Shown here: positions 53,001 to 63,872 of the stretch, in pieces | Layout of the letters: each line of letters starts with the position of its first letter | How positions within the stretch are numbered: the stretch's first letter is position 1 | Source of the DNA: Pterobdella sp. o SKG-2022 | Taxonomy: Eukaryota > Annelida > Clitellata > Hirudinida > Piscicolidae | Assembly: GCA_964035795.1 (NCBI GenBank) | Contig: OZ038327.1 | Coordinates: 6,505,007 to 6,569,006, forward strand | Direction of reading: 5' to 3' | DNA: 64,000 nt | Program-made: the position numbers and the translations under genes | The notes under the pieces: generated by a model | The model's database searches: none | Told to the model about the DNA's origin: nothing | Seen by the model: the letters and a program-made list of their open reading frames with translations, nothing else

Positions 53001-53406
53001 ATAATAAATGGGAAATGATGGATGAGGTATGATGGGTGAAGGGTGATGGATAGGGATGATGGGTGGGGGATGATGGATTAAAATGATGGATGGAAGATAG
53101 GAAGTGATGGGTGAGAGAATGAATTGTTGATAAAATTGATGAGTGCTATATGAGTGAGGAAAGATTGAATGATGAAAGAGGTTTTGATGGACGGTGAAGG
53201 ATGAAATGATGAGTGGTAGATGTAGGAATAAAAGATGATGGGTGAGAGAATGGGGATGATGGGTAAGAGAAGATGGATGAAAGGATGATAGGTGAAATGA
53301 TGATGAGAAATAAAAATTCCTGAAAAGTTGCCAACCTATTGAGAGAAAGGTGACTGAGATGAGCCACATGGAGTTGAGAAAGTTCTTGTGCGATGTGCTC
53401 TGGTGG
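47018..53406 (-). CDS. KCNN: SK channel (small-conductance Ca2+-activated K+ channel), 3' exons
   Basis: SK channels are tetrameric K+ channels gated by calmodulin bound to a C-terminal helix. On the minus strand, exons 53406-53336, 52300-52236, 51741-51631, 51137-51051, 47842-47773, 47241-47188 and 47065-47018 encode: pore helix ([17 protein letters not shown]), selectivity filter [13 protein letters not shown]6 ([16 protein letters not shown]), [17 protein letters not shown], calmodulin-binding domain ([18 protein letters not shown]) and the coiled coil ([32 protein letters not shown]). Junctions between the first four and the last three exons are in phase. The exon linking them is uncertain (see 50367-50424). 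S1-S5 and both termini were not found. The order matches fly and human SK throughout. Confidence 0.93.
47188..47241 (-). CDS. KCNN: SK exon: coiled coil 2
   Basis: Acceptor acccacag, donor aag|gtgcgt, phase 0. It codes [18 protein letters not shown], close to fly TQNTVYEIISDMSSRQ. Confidence 0.9.
47580..47772. repeat. CACCCATCATCC minisatellite in SK intron
   Basis: Imperfect copies of CACCGCCCATCATCTATAAA and CCACCCATCATCCATAAATC. It runs up to the donor of the neighbouring SK exon (minus strand), so the intron begins gtgggtggtg. Confidence 0.85.
47773..47842 (-). CDS. KCNN: SK exon: coiled coil 1
   Basis: Acceptor gttatcag, donor aag|gtgggt. One base then [20 protein letters not shown] and MAK, matching LRKVKMDQRKLMDNANTITD of fly SK. 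It needs a phase-2 donor upstream, which the candidate exon at 50367-50424 does not provide. Confidence 0.92.
48208..48325. repeat. AATAA-rich simple repeat
   Basis: Degenerate ATAAATAACAATAAAAAT-type repeat in an SK intron. Confidence 0.85.
48705..48880. repeat. 15-bp minisatellite (ACATACAACATCACA)n
   Basis: Degenerate then near-perfect 15-bp units, at least seven clean copies at 48770-48875, in an SK intron. Confidence 0.95.
49455..49545. repeat. (ATGG/GGAT)n repeat
   Basis: ATGGATGAATG-type repeat becoming (GGAT)n near 49510-49540. Confidence 0.93.
50083..50355 (+). CDS. Candidate two-exon small protein opposite the SK gene
   Basis: Exon A 50083-50185 has a strong acceptor (tctcttttttag) and donor (tgg|gtgagt); exon B starts at 50239 after cccgtttcag. 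In one frame they join in phase 0 and give, from ATG 50117, a 61-residue product: [20 protein letters not shown], then [20 protein letters not shown], then a conserved-looking [11 protein letters not shown] and TAG at 50353. A second frame is also open through exon A. I do not recognise the product. It overlaps the intron space of the SK gene on the other strand. It could be an internal exon pair of a larger gene or chance. Confidence 0.3.
50367..50424 (-). CDS. KCNN: Candidate SK exon linking CaM-binding domain and coiled coil
   Basis: The minus strand reads [17 protein letters not shown], resembling VRTHQRKFLLAIYA of fly SK, which belongs exactly here. The canonical borders give phases that match neither neighbour, so the true borders or the exon itself are in doubt. 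Confidence 0.35.
50835..50930. repeat. 22-bp minisatellite
   Basis: Four imperfect units of GGCACAAATGGTGGTGGTGT in an SK intron. Confidence 0.88.
51051..51137 (-). CDS. KCNN: SK exon: calmodulin-binding domain
   Basis: Acceptor cacccag, donor aag|gtctca, phase 0 both ends. It codes [20 protein letters not shown] then LTCHFSPNK. The [14 protein letters not shown] core, which binds Ca2+-independent calmodulin, is unchanged from vertebrate and fly SK. Confidence 0.95.
51631..51741 (-). CDS. KCNN: SK exon: S6 and proximal C-terminus
   Basis: Acceptor atcgacag, donor agg|gttggt, phase 0. It codes [20 protein letters not shown] then [17 protein letters not shown], near identical to SK family sequence. 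Confidence 0.97.
52236..52300 (-). CDS. KCNN: SK exon: K+ selectivity filter
   Basis: Acceptor gctgcag, donor atg|gtatgt. It completes the Gly codon to give [26 protein letters not shown] is the K+ channel signature and VPHTYCG is SK-specific. Confidence 0.97.
52435..53310. repeat. Degenerate GATGGATGA-rich tract in SK intron
   Basis: Nearly 900 bp of loosely repeated gatgatggatgga / ggtgagagaat text between the pore-helix and selectivity-filter exons. It produces long Ser/His/Pro-rich spurious frames on the minus strand. Confidence 0.9.
53336..53406 (-). CDS. KCNN: SK exon: pore helix
   Basis: Acceptor attttgcag, donor tag|gttggc, ends in phase 1. It codes [20 protein letters not shown] then LSI and the first base of Gly. 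NFLxxMWLISxTFLSIG is the SK pore helix. Confidence 0.94.
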
Positions 53407-53628
53407 CTGCAAAATAACATTATCAAAACTAAGGCTACTTCAACATTGTCGCATCTAATGATACTTCAAAGTTGTTGCATTTCATGATACTTTAACAGAC
53501 TATTCATCCAACACCATGTTGACTTGATGAATTGCCAGAATGGCTTCCCACGCAGTTCAGTAAAACTTGTGCTATTATGACTCAGCTCTAGTTTGAACAA
53601 GTTTGCAGTAGCACATACATTTACATAA

Positions 53629-53800
53629 TGATTTTTTCAAAAGCCAAACCGTAAAATGAATATAATTTCAAAACACTAGTAAGTTTATTATGATACAAAG
53701 CTTTTCGTTAACAACGTAACATTTTCAAGTACGAAAAGCTTCGTATCTTAATAAATTTACTAGTGTTCTGAAATTATATTCACATACATTTACGTTTCGA
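53629..53800. mobile_element. Palindromic MITE, copy 1
   Basis: Arms tgaatataatttcaaaacac (from 53657) and the complement ending at 53782 are inverted repeats of about 55 bp around a short loop. The same sequence recurs at 56119-56258. Non-coding. Confidence 0.8.
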
Positions 53801-53852
53801 GAACATTTAAACTGAGTAATTTCAAGAGTTTCATCCGTTTTCGATAACTTCA

Positions 53853-54236
53853 AGTAATTAATCATGAGCCAATGGAGGGTGACGTCAGTGGAGGCAGGAG
53901 GTGATGAGGCGCCATGTGGTTGAGATAATGAGGCGGAGTGGGATTGAGGTGATGAGGCGCAGTGGGGTTGAGCAGATACAAAACTCATGATTTTGATAAT
54001 TTTTTTAATGCCCGGAAATAAGAAGGGAGCATTATTTTTAATGAGAATCATGCAAGAATCAAAAAATTTGAGATTTCAAGATATTTTTAAATTCTTTTTT
54101 TTGTTTGAATGACAGTTTGGATGGGTGCATATTCACTTTTAATGTCATAATTAGTATGAAATATATGAATTTTTTGTCACTTTTTTTCATATAAATAATT
54201 AAAGCTCAGAAAAGTAATTAATCATGAGCCAATGGA
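53853..54236. repeat. 24-bp direct repeat, 360 bp apart
   Basis: agtaattaatcatgagccaa plus tgga is identical at 53853-53876 and 54213-54236. No terminal inverted repeats were recognised for the interval between. Confidence 0.8.
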
Positions 54237-54239
54237 AGG

Positions 54240-56118
54240 AAAATGGTAAGTATGGATGGGAGATGCTCAAAGCTGAAGTTGAAAAGAATTTATAAATATT
54301 TCTTTGAAGTTTGAAAGTTTTTATAATTCCCATTTGATAGCTCATTTATACCTTTTGTATCATTCCTCGTTTAATTCTGAATGCTACCTCTACCAAAACT
54401 ATCCGTTTTCTAAGAAATATAATTTTTTCTGTCTTAATTTCAAATGACAGTCAGCTTAAACCCAGAGATTTTAGATTATATTTGCATGATACGCCGTCCA
54501 GTTTCTCTATCGTGAAGTCTTGTTTGACCGACTGCATTGAATTTAATTTTTCACTATTAATACGTTTTCTTCATTGAAACCATATAAGGCGGTCACAAAC
54601 ATTTGTTTGTGCATTCCATAAAGAACTTTTCGAAATTTTATTTTATCTGGTTAGCAAAAAAATCTATTGTTTCTGTTTTTTGTACTATTCATATTGTTTT
54701 ATTATTTATACCTTCATGTTCTAACGTTCAGATAAGGAGAATGCCTTGTCATCATTATCAGCCTGTTAAGTTAGTCCTAAGATGTTATTTTGCTAATAAA
54801 AAACGTATTCTAAAAACTCTAAGAACTAGCAAACTGAATCGCTAAATTGGCACTTTTTAACTTTGTGTCCAAAAAATTTTTTAAAATTTTATTCTTCATT
54901 TTTTACTATGCTTCACACGAAGCGTCTGTGAACCCCTCGAACCCCCAATGGGGTTGCACTATTTGATTCCATGTCCGACGTTGTTCATTCCTGCTCACTC
55001 TTACACTTTATTTTGGCATTCTCAGTCGACTTCATTTGAAACGGTGTTACACGCATATTTTTTTGCTCAGATGATTCCCACAAGAAGTACTAGACATGAA
55101 ACCAATTTCCACCTCGTTAAAGTTTATAAAGCACTTTTGCATATAGAATTTTTGCAATATCCAATTGAGGAAATAACCATAAAAATCACAACTTAAAACA
55201 AAAGTTGAAAAAATTTGCAAAAATGCCTTCAAATAAATGGAAAAATTAGAATGAAAGCAGAAGAAAGAGGAATTTTGAATATTGTGAGGCATGTCGTTCA
55301 AAGAAAAATCGCCATATGGGTCTGGTTTGCAGTCTAAAATTGCTTATTTATAGCTACAAAATTATGTTTCTAAAAATAACTTCCAACTCCGCTACGTCAT
55401 AAGCGTCCTTGCAATGTAGACTAAAAAGCACTAGGATGCATTAAATGAATTTGATGACGTAGCGGGATAGTGCGGCGACTGATAGTATTAAAAAAAACGG
55501 TGGTATCGATTATAGAGAGCACGTGTCACGAGCATCATTATAAATGATGTTGCAATAATGAAAATTATAATGATATGAACTTGTGTTGGTTTTGATGATG
55601 ATGATGAGGATGATGTTTCACTATACAAAAAACCAATTTTTACATAAAACAGGAAACACCTAATATTAATAACTTCACAGCAATAAGGAAAGATATGACT
55701 TCCTTAAAGAAAAGAGAAGGATTTCTCACTTACATTAATCAAAAAATTTATTTCACTTCTGTCAACAAACCCCCAAATCTCTTCTTTAAAAAATGAAACT
55801 TTGATAACAAAAATCCATTTGAGTGATCATAACAGTCTTCACATATCAAACACATATATCCCTTTTAATAACAATAATATTCAGAACAATCACCTTATCA
55901 GCCCTCTCAACTTCATCGCCCTTCTTTTTAATTCCATAATCACAGATGACATCAATGCTTTTTCCCAGCTGTGACACTCTCCATTCACAGATCATCAAGA
56001 TCAACTATAATTCAACTACCTACTAAACTCTAACCACATCACTCTCATTAAAGACATTCATATTGAGCTGTCTTTCAGCAACTCACAACATCTCTAGGTG
56101 TCACAACTGCTCCTAACT
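54240..56118. other. Unassigned AT-rich DNA
   Basis: No host exon was recognised; the S1-S5 exons of SK could lie here or beyond the window. At 55388-55468 an inverted pair CCGCTACGTCA / TGACGTAGCGG brackets about 60 bp. Around 55740-56110 are C-rich remnants that may belong to the jockey-like family. Confidence 0.35.
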
Positions 56119-56258
56119 TGATTTTTTCAAAAGCCAAATCGTAAAATGAATATAATTTCAGAACACTAGTAAGTTTATTTAGATACAAAGCTTTTCGTTA
56201 ACAACGTAACATTTCCAAGTATGTTAATAAACTTACTAGTGTTCTGAAATTATATTCA
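56119..56258. mobile_element. Palindromic MITE, copy 2
   Basis: Same left flank (ttttttcaaaagccaaa) and same arms as copy 1, but about 20 bp of the right arm (the acgaaaagcttcgtatctt part) is deleted. Confidence 0.82.
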
Positions 56259-56374
56259 TTGCTACTAACTACATTCACAATAAACTTTTCTAGAATACCT
56301 TCAATGCCCTCAGCTCAAACCACTTGCCTATCATCATTAAATATTACTCCAAAAGTGAACTTATCAAAAAAACA

Positions 56375-57535
56375 GTTTTTCCCATTTATAAGAAGAAAGG
56401 TAGCGTTATGTACTGTGCGAGCTATCGAGGTGTAAAGCTTTTAGAACATGGTATGAAAGTGGTGCAAAGGTTGTTGGAGAAAAGGTTAAGAAGGTTAGTA
56501 AAAGTTGACCATATGTAATTTGGTTTTATGCCTGGCAGAAGCACAGTGAATGCTATTTTTATTCTTAGAAGAATGCAGGAAAGCTACCTTGAGAAGAATA
56601 GGAAGCTTTTTATCTGTTTTGTTGATTTGGAAAAGACTTTTAATCGAGTGCCAGAGAAGGTGATTGAAAAAAGTTGGTTCGGGCAGTAATGTCGATGTAC
56701 AAAGGAGCAAAAACAAGGGTTCAGGTTGGAGATGGACACTCGGAAGAATTTGATGTTAGCGTAGGTGTTCATCATAGATTGGCTCTCTCACCGTTTTTGT
56801 TTTAAATAGTGATAGATGTATTGTCTGAAAACGGAAAAAAGGTGCTTTATAGGAACTGTTTTATGCAGATGACTTGGTCTTGATGGCAGAGACTATGGAA
56901 AAGCTAGAAGCACAATTCATCCGTTGGAAGGCAGTCTGAAGAAAAAGGATGACATGAAAATAATGAACTGGAAGCACATTTTATACGTTGAAAAACAGCT
57001 TTTGAAGGAAAAGGATTGAAGGTTAATCATGGTAAAAAAAAGGTGATAGAGAGTGGCGGTTGTAGTGGGGTTTTGTTTTGGTTAAGATTGATCCATGTAG
57101 TGTGTGTCGTAAGAGGGTTAAGTAAATTGTGTGGGATGTAAGACATGTAAGAAGTGGGTTTATGCGCGGTGTGCTAGGGTAAAGAGAGTTTCTTGTGAGA
57201 TGAGTGGAAAATTTGAATGCAGGGTTTTTATGAAAGTTTCATATAAGGTATGTAATAATGTTTTAAATGTTTGTCTAAGTGAGTTGAAGAGGGTGAATAA
57301 TTTTTGTTATCTAGGGGATAATGGAAATGGTGGAGGAGGAAAAAAGCTAGCTGTTACGCGCAGAATAGGGTTGGGATAGAAGGCATTCAACAGTATGTAT
57401 TCTATGTTATGTGGTACACGCATGGAATATTAAGAAAAAATTACACGACGTGTGAAGCCTGTCATGACATATGGCTCAGAAACTTGGGTGGTAAGATCCG
57501 TTGAAAAGAGTATTTTGAGACGAGCAGAAAAACAT
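56375..57535 (+). mobile_element. Degenerate copy of the RTE-like PHD LINE
   Basis: Starts at the RT (FPIYKKKGSVMYCASYRGVK) and parallels 4140-5260 closely at DNA level: FGFMPGRST, FILRRMQESYLEKNRK, the YADD-like box near 56862-56874, CKTCKKWVYARC and NNFCYLGDNGNGGGG. Many stops. It ends abruptly at gagcagaaaaa where the 400-bp repeat starts. It is older than the 3396-5640 copy. Confidence 0.85.
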
Positions 57536-57539
57536 CAAC

Positions 57540-57955
57540 ACATTTGAAACCAGAAAGTGCTTATCTTTTTCTTTATTGTTACATTCTTTGATATTGATTA
57601 AATGATAATATTTTTTTTTAATCTTTTATAGAATTTTCATCCAAGTAATGCCAACCTTTATTACCCCCAAAAAACCATGAAGTGTTCATCTTTGTAATTT
57701 TTTTTGTTGCATAAGATGAAATTGTTGATGTTCACAATTTATCTTTTCCTATGTAAAGCAAAAAATCCGAAATCATCCCAAAAGAAGTAGTTCTTGTATG
57801 TTGTTGTACTAAGTTATCAAATTTTGAAATAAAACTGCGAAATTATTTCAAATAATAATATTTTGACATTTTAAACTGAGTTATGTAGTTTTTAAATATA
57901 AAAATCGACTATTCGAGCCGCCATTACAGCTTCGACAGGCCACCTTCGATTGGTG
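57540..57955. repeat. About 400-bp interspersed repeat, copy 2
   Basis: Reverse complement of 14880-15290. It begins acatcaacacatttgaaacc and ends caccttcgattggtgcc. Its left border breaks the RTE-like LINE mid-coding, giving a clean insertion boundary. Confidence 0.72.
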
Positions 57956-57959
57956 CCAA

Positions 57960-58597
57960 AAAAAAACCCTCATATAGCTGATAAAATCATTAAAAAAACA
58001 ACAATTAATTTAGATAAACTTTTTATACCAAAAGGAATTATTAAACAAACTTACACCTCCTTGCCAGAGTGTATAATGTACATGATCTCACATAGAAACA
58101 ACTTTAGAAAAATAAACAATACAGACTCGAAACTTTCGGACATAAATAAACAAATTTCAAAAAACTTAATAACACAATCAAGAAAAATGAATCAATTACT
58201 CGAAAGAAAATTCTGATTATAAAAGACTCATATTCTATGGAAAACTTTCACAGCACTGAACAATAAAAGATACACCATTCTTCAAATAAAATTCTAAAAC
58301 TCAAAAATCAGCACTTTAAATAAGCATTTCAAAAACATAACAACCCCCTTTTCCAATAGAATAATTAGAACAACAGAAAAAATAATCCACTTTCTACTAT
58401 CAAAACCATTCAATATTACCGAAAAAAAGGATAGTTGCAGCAATTGAAATATCCAAAAGTAACAACTTTACTGTAGAAACAACATAAATATTAGGCACCT
58501 CAAACATTTAAAACCCTCAGCAATCAAACATCTTACAAATATTTTTAATATCACAACAAAAACACAATACCTCAAATATGGAAAACAGCAAAAAACT
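57960..58597 (+). mobile_element. 5' segment of a jockey-like LINE, split by a nested LINE
   Basis: Frame 57950-58216 and the text to 58597 parallel the copy at 1000-1520 (for example caatacctcaaatatggaaa against ctacctcaaatatggaaatc). The element is interrupted at 58597 and resumes at 61857. Confidence 0.75.
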
Positions 58598-61500
58598 GGT
58601 TTTAAGTACACTTTTAGCAGTCGTTCTATCGGTTTGCTTTTGCTATGAACTGCTTTTTCACCTTTTTAAGGTATTTTATTTTCAATTTTTCGTTTTCATT
58701 AGTTTATTTAATTATTATTTTTTTACAAAACTAATTCTTTTTTTCTTCTTTCTTCTTCCTCCTATTTACTCTAAACCTATGCCCTGCTTTCGGGATTTTC
58801 TACTAAATTCTCTTCTCCTCCTCGTCGGATCGTCAGGCGGCGCGTTTTCTTCTTCAATCTCAAATCTTGTAGTTTTTCTTCTGTTCTCAATAGTATTTCA
58901 GCATCCACTACTTCTTCTTTCTCCAGTTCTACATTCCCTCACTCATCTCTTATCTCCTCTTTTCACCTAAAATCTAAATCTTCTTTTCTCAATTCTAATT
59001 CATCCAACTCATCTCATAAATCTTCTAAACTTATTAAATTCATTAATATCTATTTTCTCAACATAAGATCTCTTAATACCAAATTTATTCATGTTTTAAT
59101 CTCCTTTCTGACTCCAACCTTGACTTTCTAGCTCTCAGTGAGACCTGGCATAAATCTGCTTCTTCTCCTTTTCTCATCTCTGCTTGTCCTCCCTTTTATT
59201 CTTTCTTTGAACTTGCTCGTACTTCTTAAAAGCCCCTTTCTACCTCTTTTTACACTTATGGAGGAATCTGTCTTTTTTACAAATCTATCTTTTCCTCCTC
59301 CAAAACTTCTCAGCCTGATTTTAAATCTTTTGAATCCTTTGTCTCTTCTTTTAACTTTGGTACTCATCCTGTTTATTGCTGTTATTTATCGACCTCCTTC
59401 TTCCTCTCTCTCTTCATTTATTAATGACTTCTCTGCCTTACTTGAATTTCTATATACTCTTTCCTCTCCTTTTTATATTGTAGGTTACTTTAACATCCAA
59501 TTTAACAACAAAACTAATTTCTACACTAACAAATTTCTGGAACTTCTTGAACTTATCAATCTTTCCCAACATTGTCACTTTCCCTCTCATTCTTCAGGCA
59601 ACACTATTGATTTTTTCATCACATCATCCTTTATCAAACCCATTAGTATTCTTGCTCACCCAGTCTCCTTCTCTGATCACTATCTTATTCAATCTTCTTA
59701 CCCTGCCAGCTCCATTAAACTCTCTTCTACTGTCAAGGTTTCTACTCGCTCTTGGTCTCAACTTGACAAAACACTTTTCATCCAACTTTTTTCGGCTTCT
59801 TCTTTTGACTCTTTTTCTTTCATTAATGTTGATGACTTTGTTCTTGCTCTAGACTCTCTTCTCACTAATACTTTGAATGTACTTCTTTACATTAAATCTT
59901 TTACCTACCGTCTTTCCTCCTTCGAAGCTCCTTGGTTTGATGGCGAATGTGTCACATCCAAACGTACTTTATGCAAGCTCGAACGTTCTTATCGTTCCTC
60001 TCCCTTTTTTTTCTTTCACGTTCTTTGGCTTTCTCACCTATCAGCCTATTGCTCTCTCCGTCACTCCAAACACTCAAATTTTCTTATTTCTTTCATCAAC
60101 TCTGCTTCCTCTTTTTCCTCTCGTTGGAAAAATCTCAATCGCATTCTTTCCAAACAATCCCCTCCTCCTCCCTTTTTTTTCAAGATTTTTATGACTATTT
60201 CCACAAAAAAATTCTTTCCATTAGAACTAATCGCTCATTATGTCACACTCTCTCTGCCTTTGTCTCTCTTTCTCACTTTTCACCCATCACCTTCACAGAC
60301 CTCATCTCCATCATCAAATCTGTATTTTCATCCTGCTCCCTTGACCTAATTCTTCTAAAAATCCTTAATGATCTTTCCTCTTTCATCTATCCCATCATTC
60401 TCTATCTTATTAACCTTTCTCAAGCTACTTCTAAATTTCCCACCTTCTTTAAATCATCTATCGTTACTTCAATATTGAAAAAACCTTCTCTCGATCCTTC
60501 CATCATCTCCAATCACCATGCTATTTCTAACCTTTCCTTTTTCTCCAAAATTCATGAAAAAGCTATTTGCCTCCAACTTTCAAACTTTCTTCTTTCTAAC
60601 AATCTTTTTCCTTCTACCCAATCTGGCTTTCGACCCTCTCACTCTACTGAAACCTGCCTTCTAAAAATATCTAATGATGCTTTTCTAGCTTCCGACTCTG
60701 GTAAGCTTTCTCTTCATCTTTCTCTTGACTTCTGCTTTTGATACTGCTAACCACTCACTTTTACTGCAGCATCTCAACTCCTCTTTTGGTATTTCCGGCT
60801 CTTCACTTTCCTGGCTTACCTCCTATCTTTCTAACCGTTACTCCACTGTTTTTATTAACAATTTTTCTTCTTCTCCTTCCTCTGTTCTTTTTGGTGTTTC
60901 TCAGGGATCTGTTCTCGGACCTCTTCTCTATTCTTTATACCTCTCATCTCCCTTGTCTCATCAAATTTTTCTCTTTTCAGTCAGCTTTTTGCTGACGACA
61001 CTTTTATCTTTTATCTTCCTCTTTCTTCCCTTTTTTCTACTCTTGATAGGCTTAGTCTCTGTCTCTCTTCTATTTTTTCATGGAGTGACTCCATGCAATT
61101 AAAAGTTAATCCTTCGAAATTTAATTTTATCTATCTTTCGAAGTCTAAATCTTTTTTTCCCTTTCTCCCTCATGTTATGATCTCTGACCTCACTATCTAT
61201 TTTTCCTCCACTAATCGCTGTCTTGGCTTTCTCCTTGATTCTTTTCTTTTTATTAATCCTCAAATCTTCTCTGTTGCTTTTTCTTGTTTTTTCACCTACG
61301 TCATATCAGACAGATCTCTTCTTATCTCGATGATGCCTCTCTTAAGATTCTTGTCTGCTCTTTTGTTCTCTCTCGACTTGATTACTGCAACTCTTTGTAA
61401 TTTAATCTTCCTAAATCTACTCTCTACCCTCTAAAGCTTTCAACTCTGTTGCACGCCTGGTCTCTCATACTCCTAAATTCTCCCATATCTCTTGTTGATC

Positions 61501-61856
61501 TTTACTGGCTACCTCCTCACTTTCGCTTTTCCTTCAAAATCTTATATACAAAATTTCTCATTTTACTTCGCTTTCCTATCTTTCTAACTTTTTACTACAT
61601 CCTAAACGTGCCGGGTTACGGTCCTCTACTTGTTATCAGCTTTTCATTATCTCTTTCTGTCTCTCACTCCTATGCTAAAGCTGCTTTTTCTTTTTCTGGT
61701 CCACTTCTTTAGAACTCTTGTCCTCCTAATCTTAAATCTTCTTCCTATCCTACTTTCCTCAAAAACCTAAAAACTTTTTTTTTAAGTAGTTTTTAGCAGA
61801 GTGCCTTTGAACGATCCGTAAAAGCCGCTATCAAAATAACTAATTATTATTATTAT
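58598..61856 (+). mobile_element. L2/CR1-like LINE nested in the jockey-like LINE
   Basis: Broken sense frames give endonuclease text (NKTNFYTNKFLELLELINLS, NTIDFFITSS, SDHYLI at 59480-59700), RT blocks (FFSKIHEKAICLQLSNFL, QSGFRPSHSTETCLLKI, SAFDTANHSLLLQHL, GVSQGSVLGPLLYSLYLS, FADD at 60988-60999), a C-terminal LYWLPPHFRFSFKILYTK block near 61500, and a 3' end GAGTGCCTTTGAACGATC ... AAAAGCCGCTATC followed by (ATT)n at 61840-61856. The LHWLP-x(4)-R-x-FKI block and (ATT)n tail fit L2/CR1-group LINEs. Several frameshifts make it inactive. Confidence 0.82.
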
Positions 61857-63430
61857 TATTAATCCCAGTCTTAATGCCCAATAAAGACCCTTCACTCCCA
61901 GCCTCATACAGACCTATAGCATTGTTATTGCCAATAGCCAATCATTCGAAAAAATAATACTTTCTGAAATCATTAACAACATCACTCTTCCTTCTCATGA
62001 ACACGCCTTCAGATACCAACACTCAACAACAACAGCACTGCAACCAATAAATGACACAATCACAACAGGTTTCAATAATGAAAACCCCTCAAAACGAACA
62101 GTACTGTTGCCTTGAATTTCTCCAAAGCTTTTGACTCTATAAACATACACCTTTTAACAAAAAAACCTCAATAATATGTCAATACCACCAACAATAGTAA
62201 AATATCTAGTAAACTACTTTAAACAACCACTCTTCAAAAACTGATAACATCAAATCTGGTGTTCCTCAAAAAGGCATTCTCTCTTCAACACTCTTAAACA
62301 TATATTTCTTTGATATTCCTTTACCCAGTAACGATTCTGTCAAAATCACAACCTACGCAGACGACAGCACCTTCACCTCTTCTCATGTTAAACCCTTCCC
62401 AGCAACCCAGCAACTACAGCCTTACTTAAAAGTAATCCACTTATGGACAATAAACAACAATCTACAAATAAACACCAGCAAAATCACTGCAACCTTCCTC
62501 CCATTCAATCCAGAATATTACAATCACCATAGGTAACAAACTTATCCCCAACGTTAAAAAACCAACTATTTAGAACATTTGATTCTAAACTGACATTTTC
62601 CACACATACCAATAACACCAAAACAAAAGCAATAAATACTGAAAATTATTTTAACATTGTGTTCAAATAATTTGAAGTACTTACTTTGACTAAAGAAGAT
62701 TAAAAGCAATAAAATCCCTTAACGCCATAAACCTTCTTTCTTGACGTAACTGGGGTAAGAACAAAAAAAAAACACCTCTTACGACATTCAAAACATTCCT
62801 ACTACCTATAATAGAACACTCAAATACAATCTGATCTCTCATTGTTTCAGCCACATCAAAAAAATACAATCAATTCAAAACCCCGCACTATGAACAGTAA
62901 CTGGATGTACACGTGACACCAACATGTAACACCTACCCGTAGAAACTAGAACACATCTTTTTGAACGTCATCTCAAACTACATGCATCCTAACTGAATCA
63001 AAAAGCAATTCTACCATCTCATTCTCTACACCACCTAACCAACCAAACTCCACACCCAAGATACAAAAAACAAACAACATTCAACAATAACAACAATTAT
63101 ACAACAACAGTACTTACCAACTCAAACAACATCATAAAAACAATTAACAAAAACAACCTCGAAACACTTCACACCCTCGTAGTTCTAAATTACATCCATT
63201 CAACCAGTAATAAGCTTCTGAAAAACAACCTCTTCCCATTAACTCCATAGAAACTACCCTAAATCATCCTAAATCTCGTCAACTACTCATCCATCACCCT
63301 TATGTCATTTTGTTCTCACGATGTCACGATACTTACCACTTTGGTTACTGTCACGTCATCCCATCATCCCTTAGCCCCGAAAACCTCAAGACAGACCTTA
63401 TAGGAGCCTCAGACTTGCTCAAAAAATGAA
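61857..63430 (+). mobile_element. 3' segment of the split jockey-like LINE
   Basis: Continues with LMPNKDPSLPASYRPIALL, FDSINI, GVPQKGILSSTLLNIYFFDI, YADD at 62354-62365, WTINNNLQINTSKI and a C-terminal SPENLKTDLIGASDLLKK (63370-63425), paralleling 1540-3045. Stops throughout. Confidence 0.8.
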
Positions 63431-63469
63431 AGTTACTCATGGAACAAAAAAAAGGTTATCAAAATAATT

Positions 63470-63870
63470 AAAGAATTTTGTGATAACAAAAAAAGATGAA
63501 GATGATGATGACGATGATAATGACGATTATGATGATGATTGGGCGAACTGGGCGAATGGATTCAACCTTCACGACTGGCGCCTAGTGGACAAGAAAATTT
63601 TTCTTGGCAAAAAAGAATCCAAAACTGTACTGAGAGAACCGTTGGGTCCCATGACAACTACAACGGGAAAATAGTGCAATAAAAACAGGGGTATGGAATA
63701 AGCCAACCATATCTTTGAAGTTGTGGTGAACTCGACCTTGAGAGTTTCAAACAGATGTAAACAATATGAACTACAGTATATCAACAACCAACAACAATGT
63801 TTCATCAATCGACTGCAGAAACAACATCTCAATAACCAAAAACAACATCAACAAAATTTTATTGACCGAC
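63470..63870. other. GAT-rich tract and unassigned right edge
   Basis: A (GAT)n-rich tract at 63495-63545 follows the LINE end. The frame 63480-63674 reads DDDDDDNDDYDDDW and is an artefact of it. ATGTTTCATC and AACAACATCAACAAA text to 63870 is unassigned. Confidence 0.5.
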
Positions 63871-63872
63871 AA

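Noticed and set aside
52364..53426. Long Ser/His/Pro-rich minus-strand ORFs (108 and 235 codons)
   Set aside because: They arise from the degenerate GATGGATGA tract; only the segment at 53336-53406 within one of them is a real SK exon.
54948..55196. 82-codon ORF starting GLHYLIPCPTLFIPAHSYTL
   Set aside because: No splice context, motif or homology; composition is ordinary for the region.
63480..63674. Acidic DDDDDDNDDYDDDW protein
   Set aside because: Translation of a (GAT)n tract after a LINE tail.
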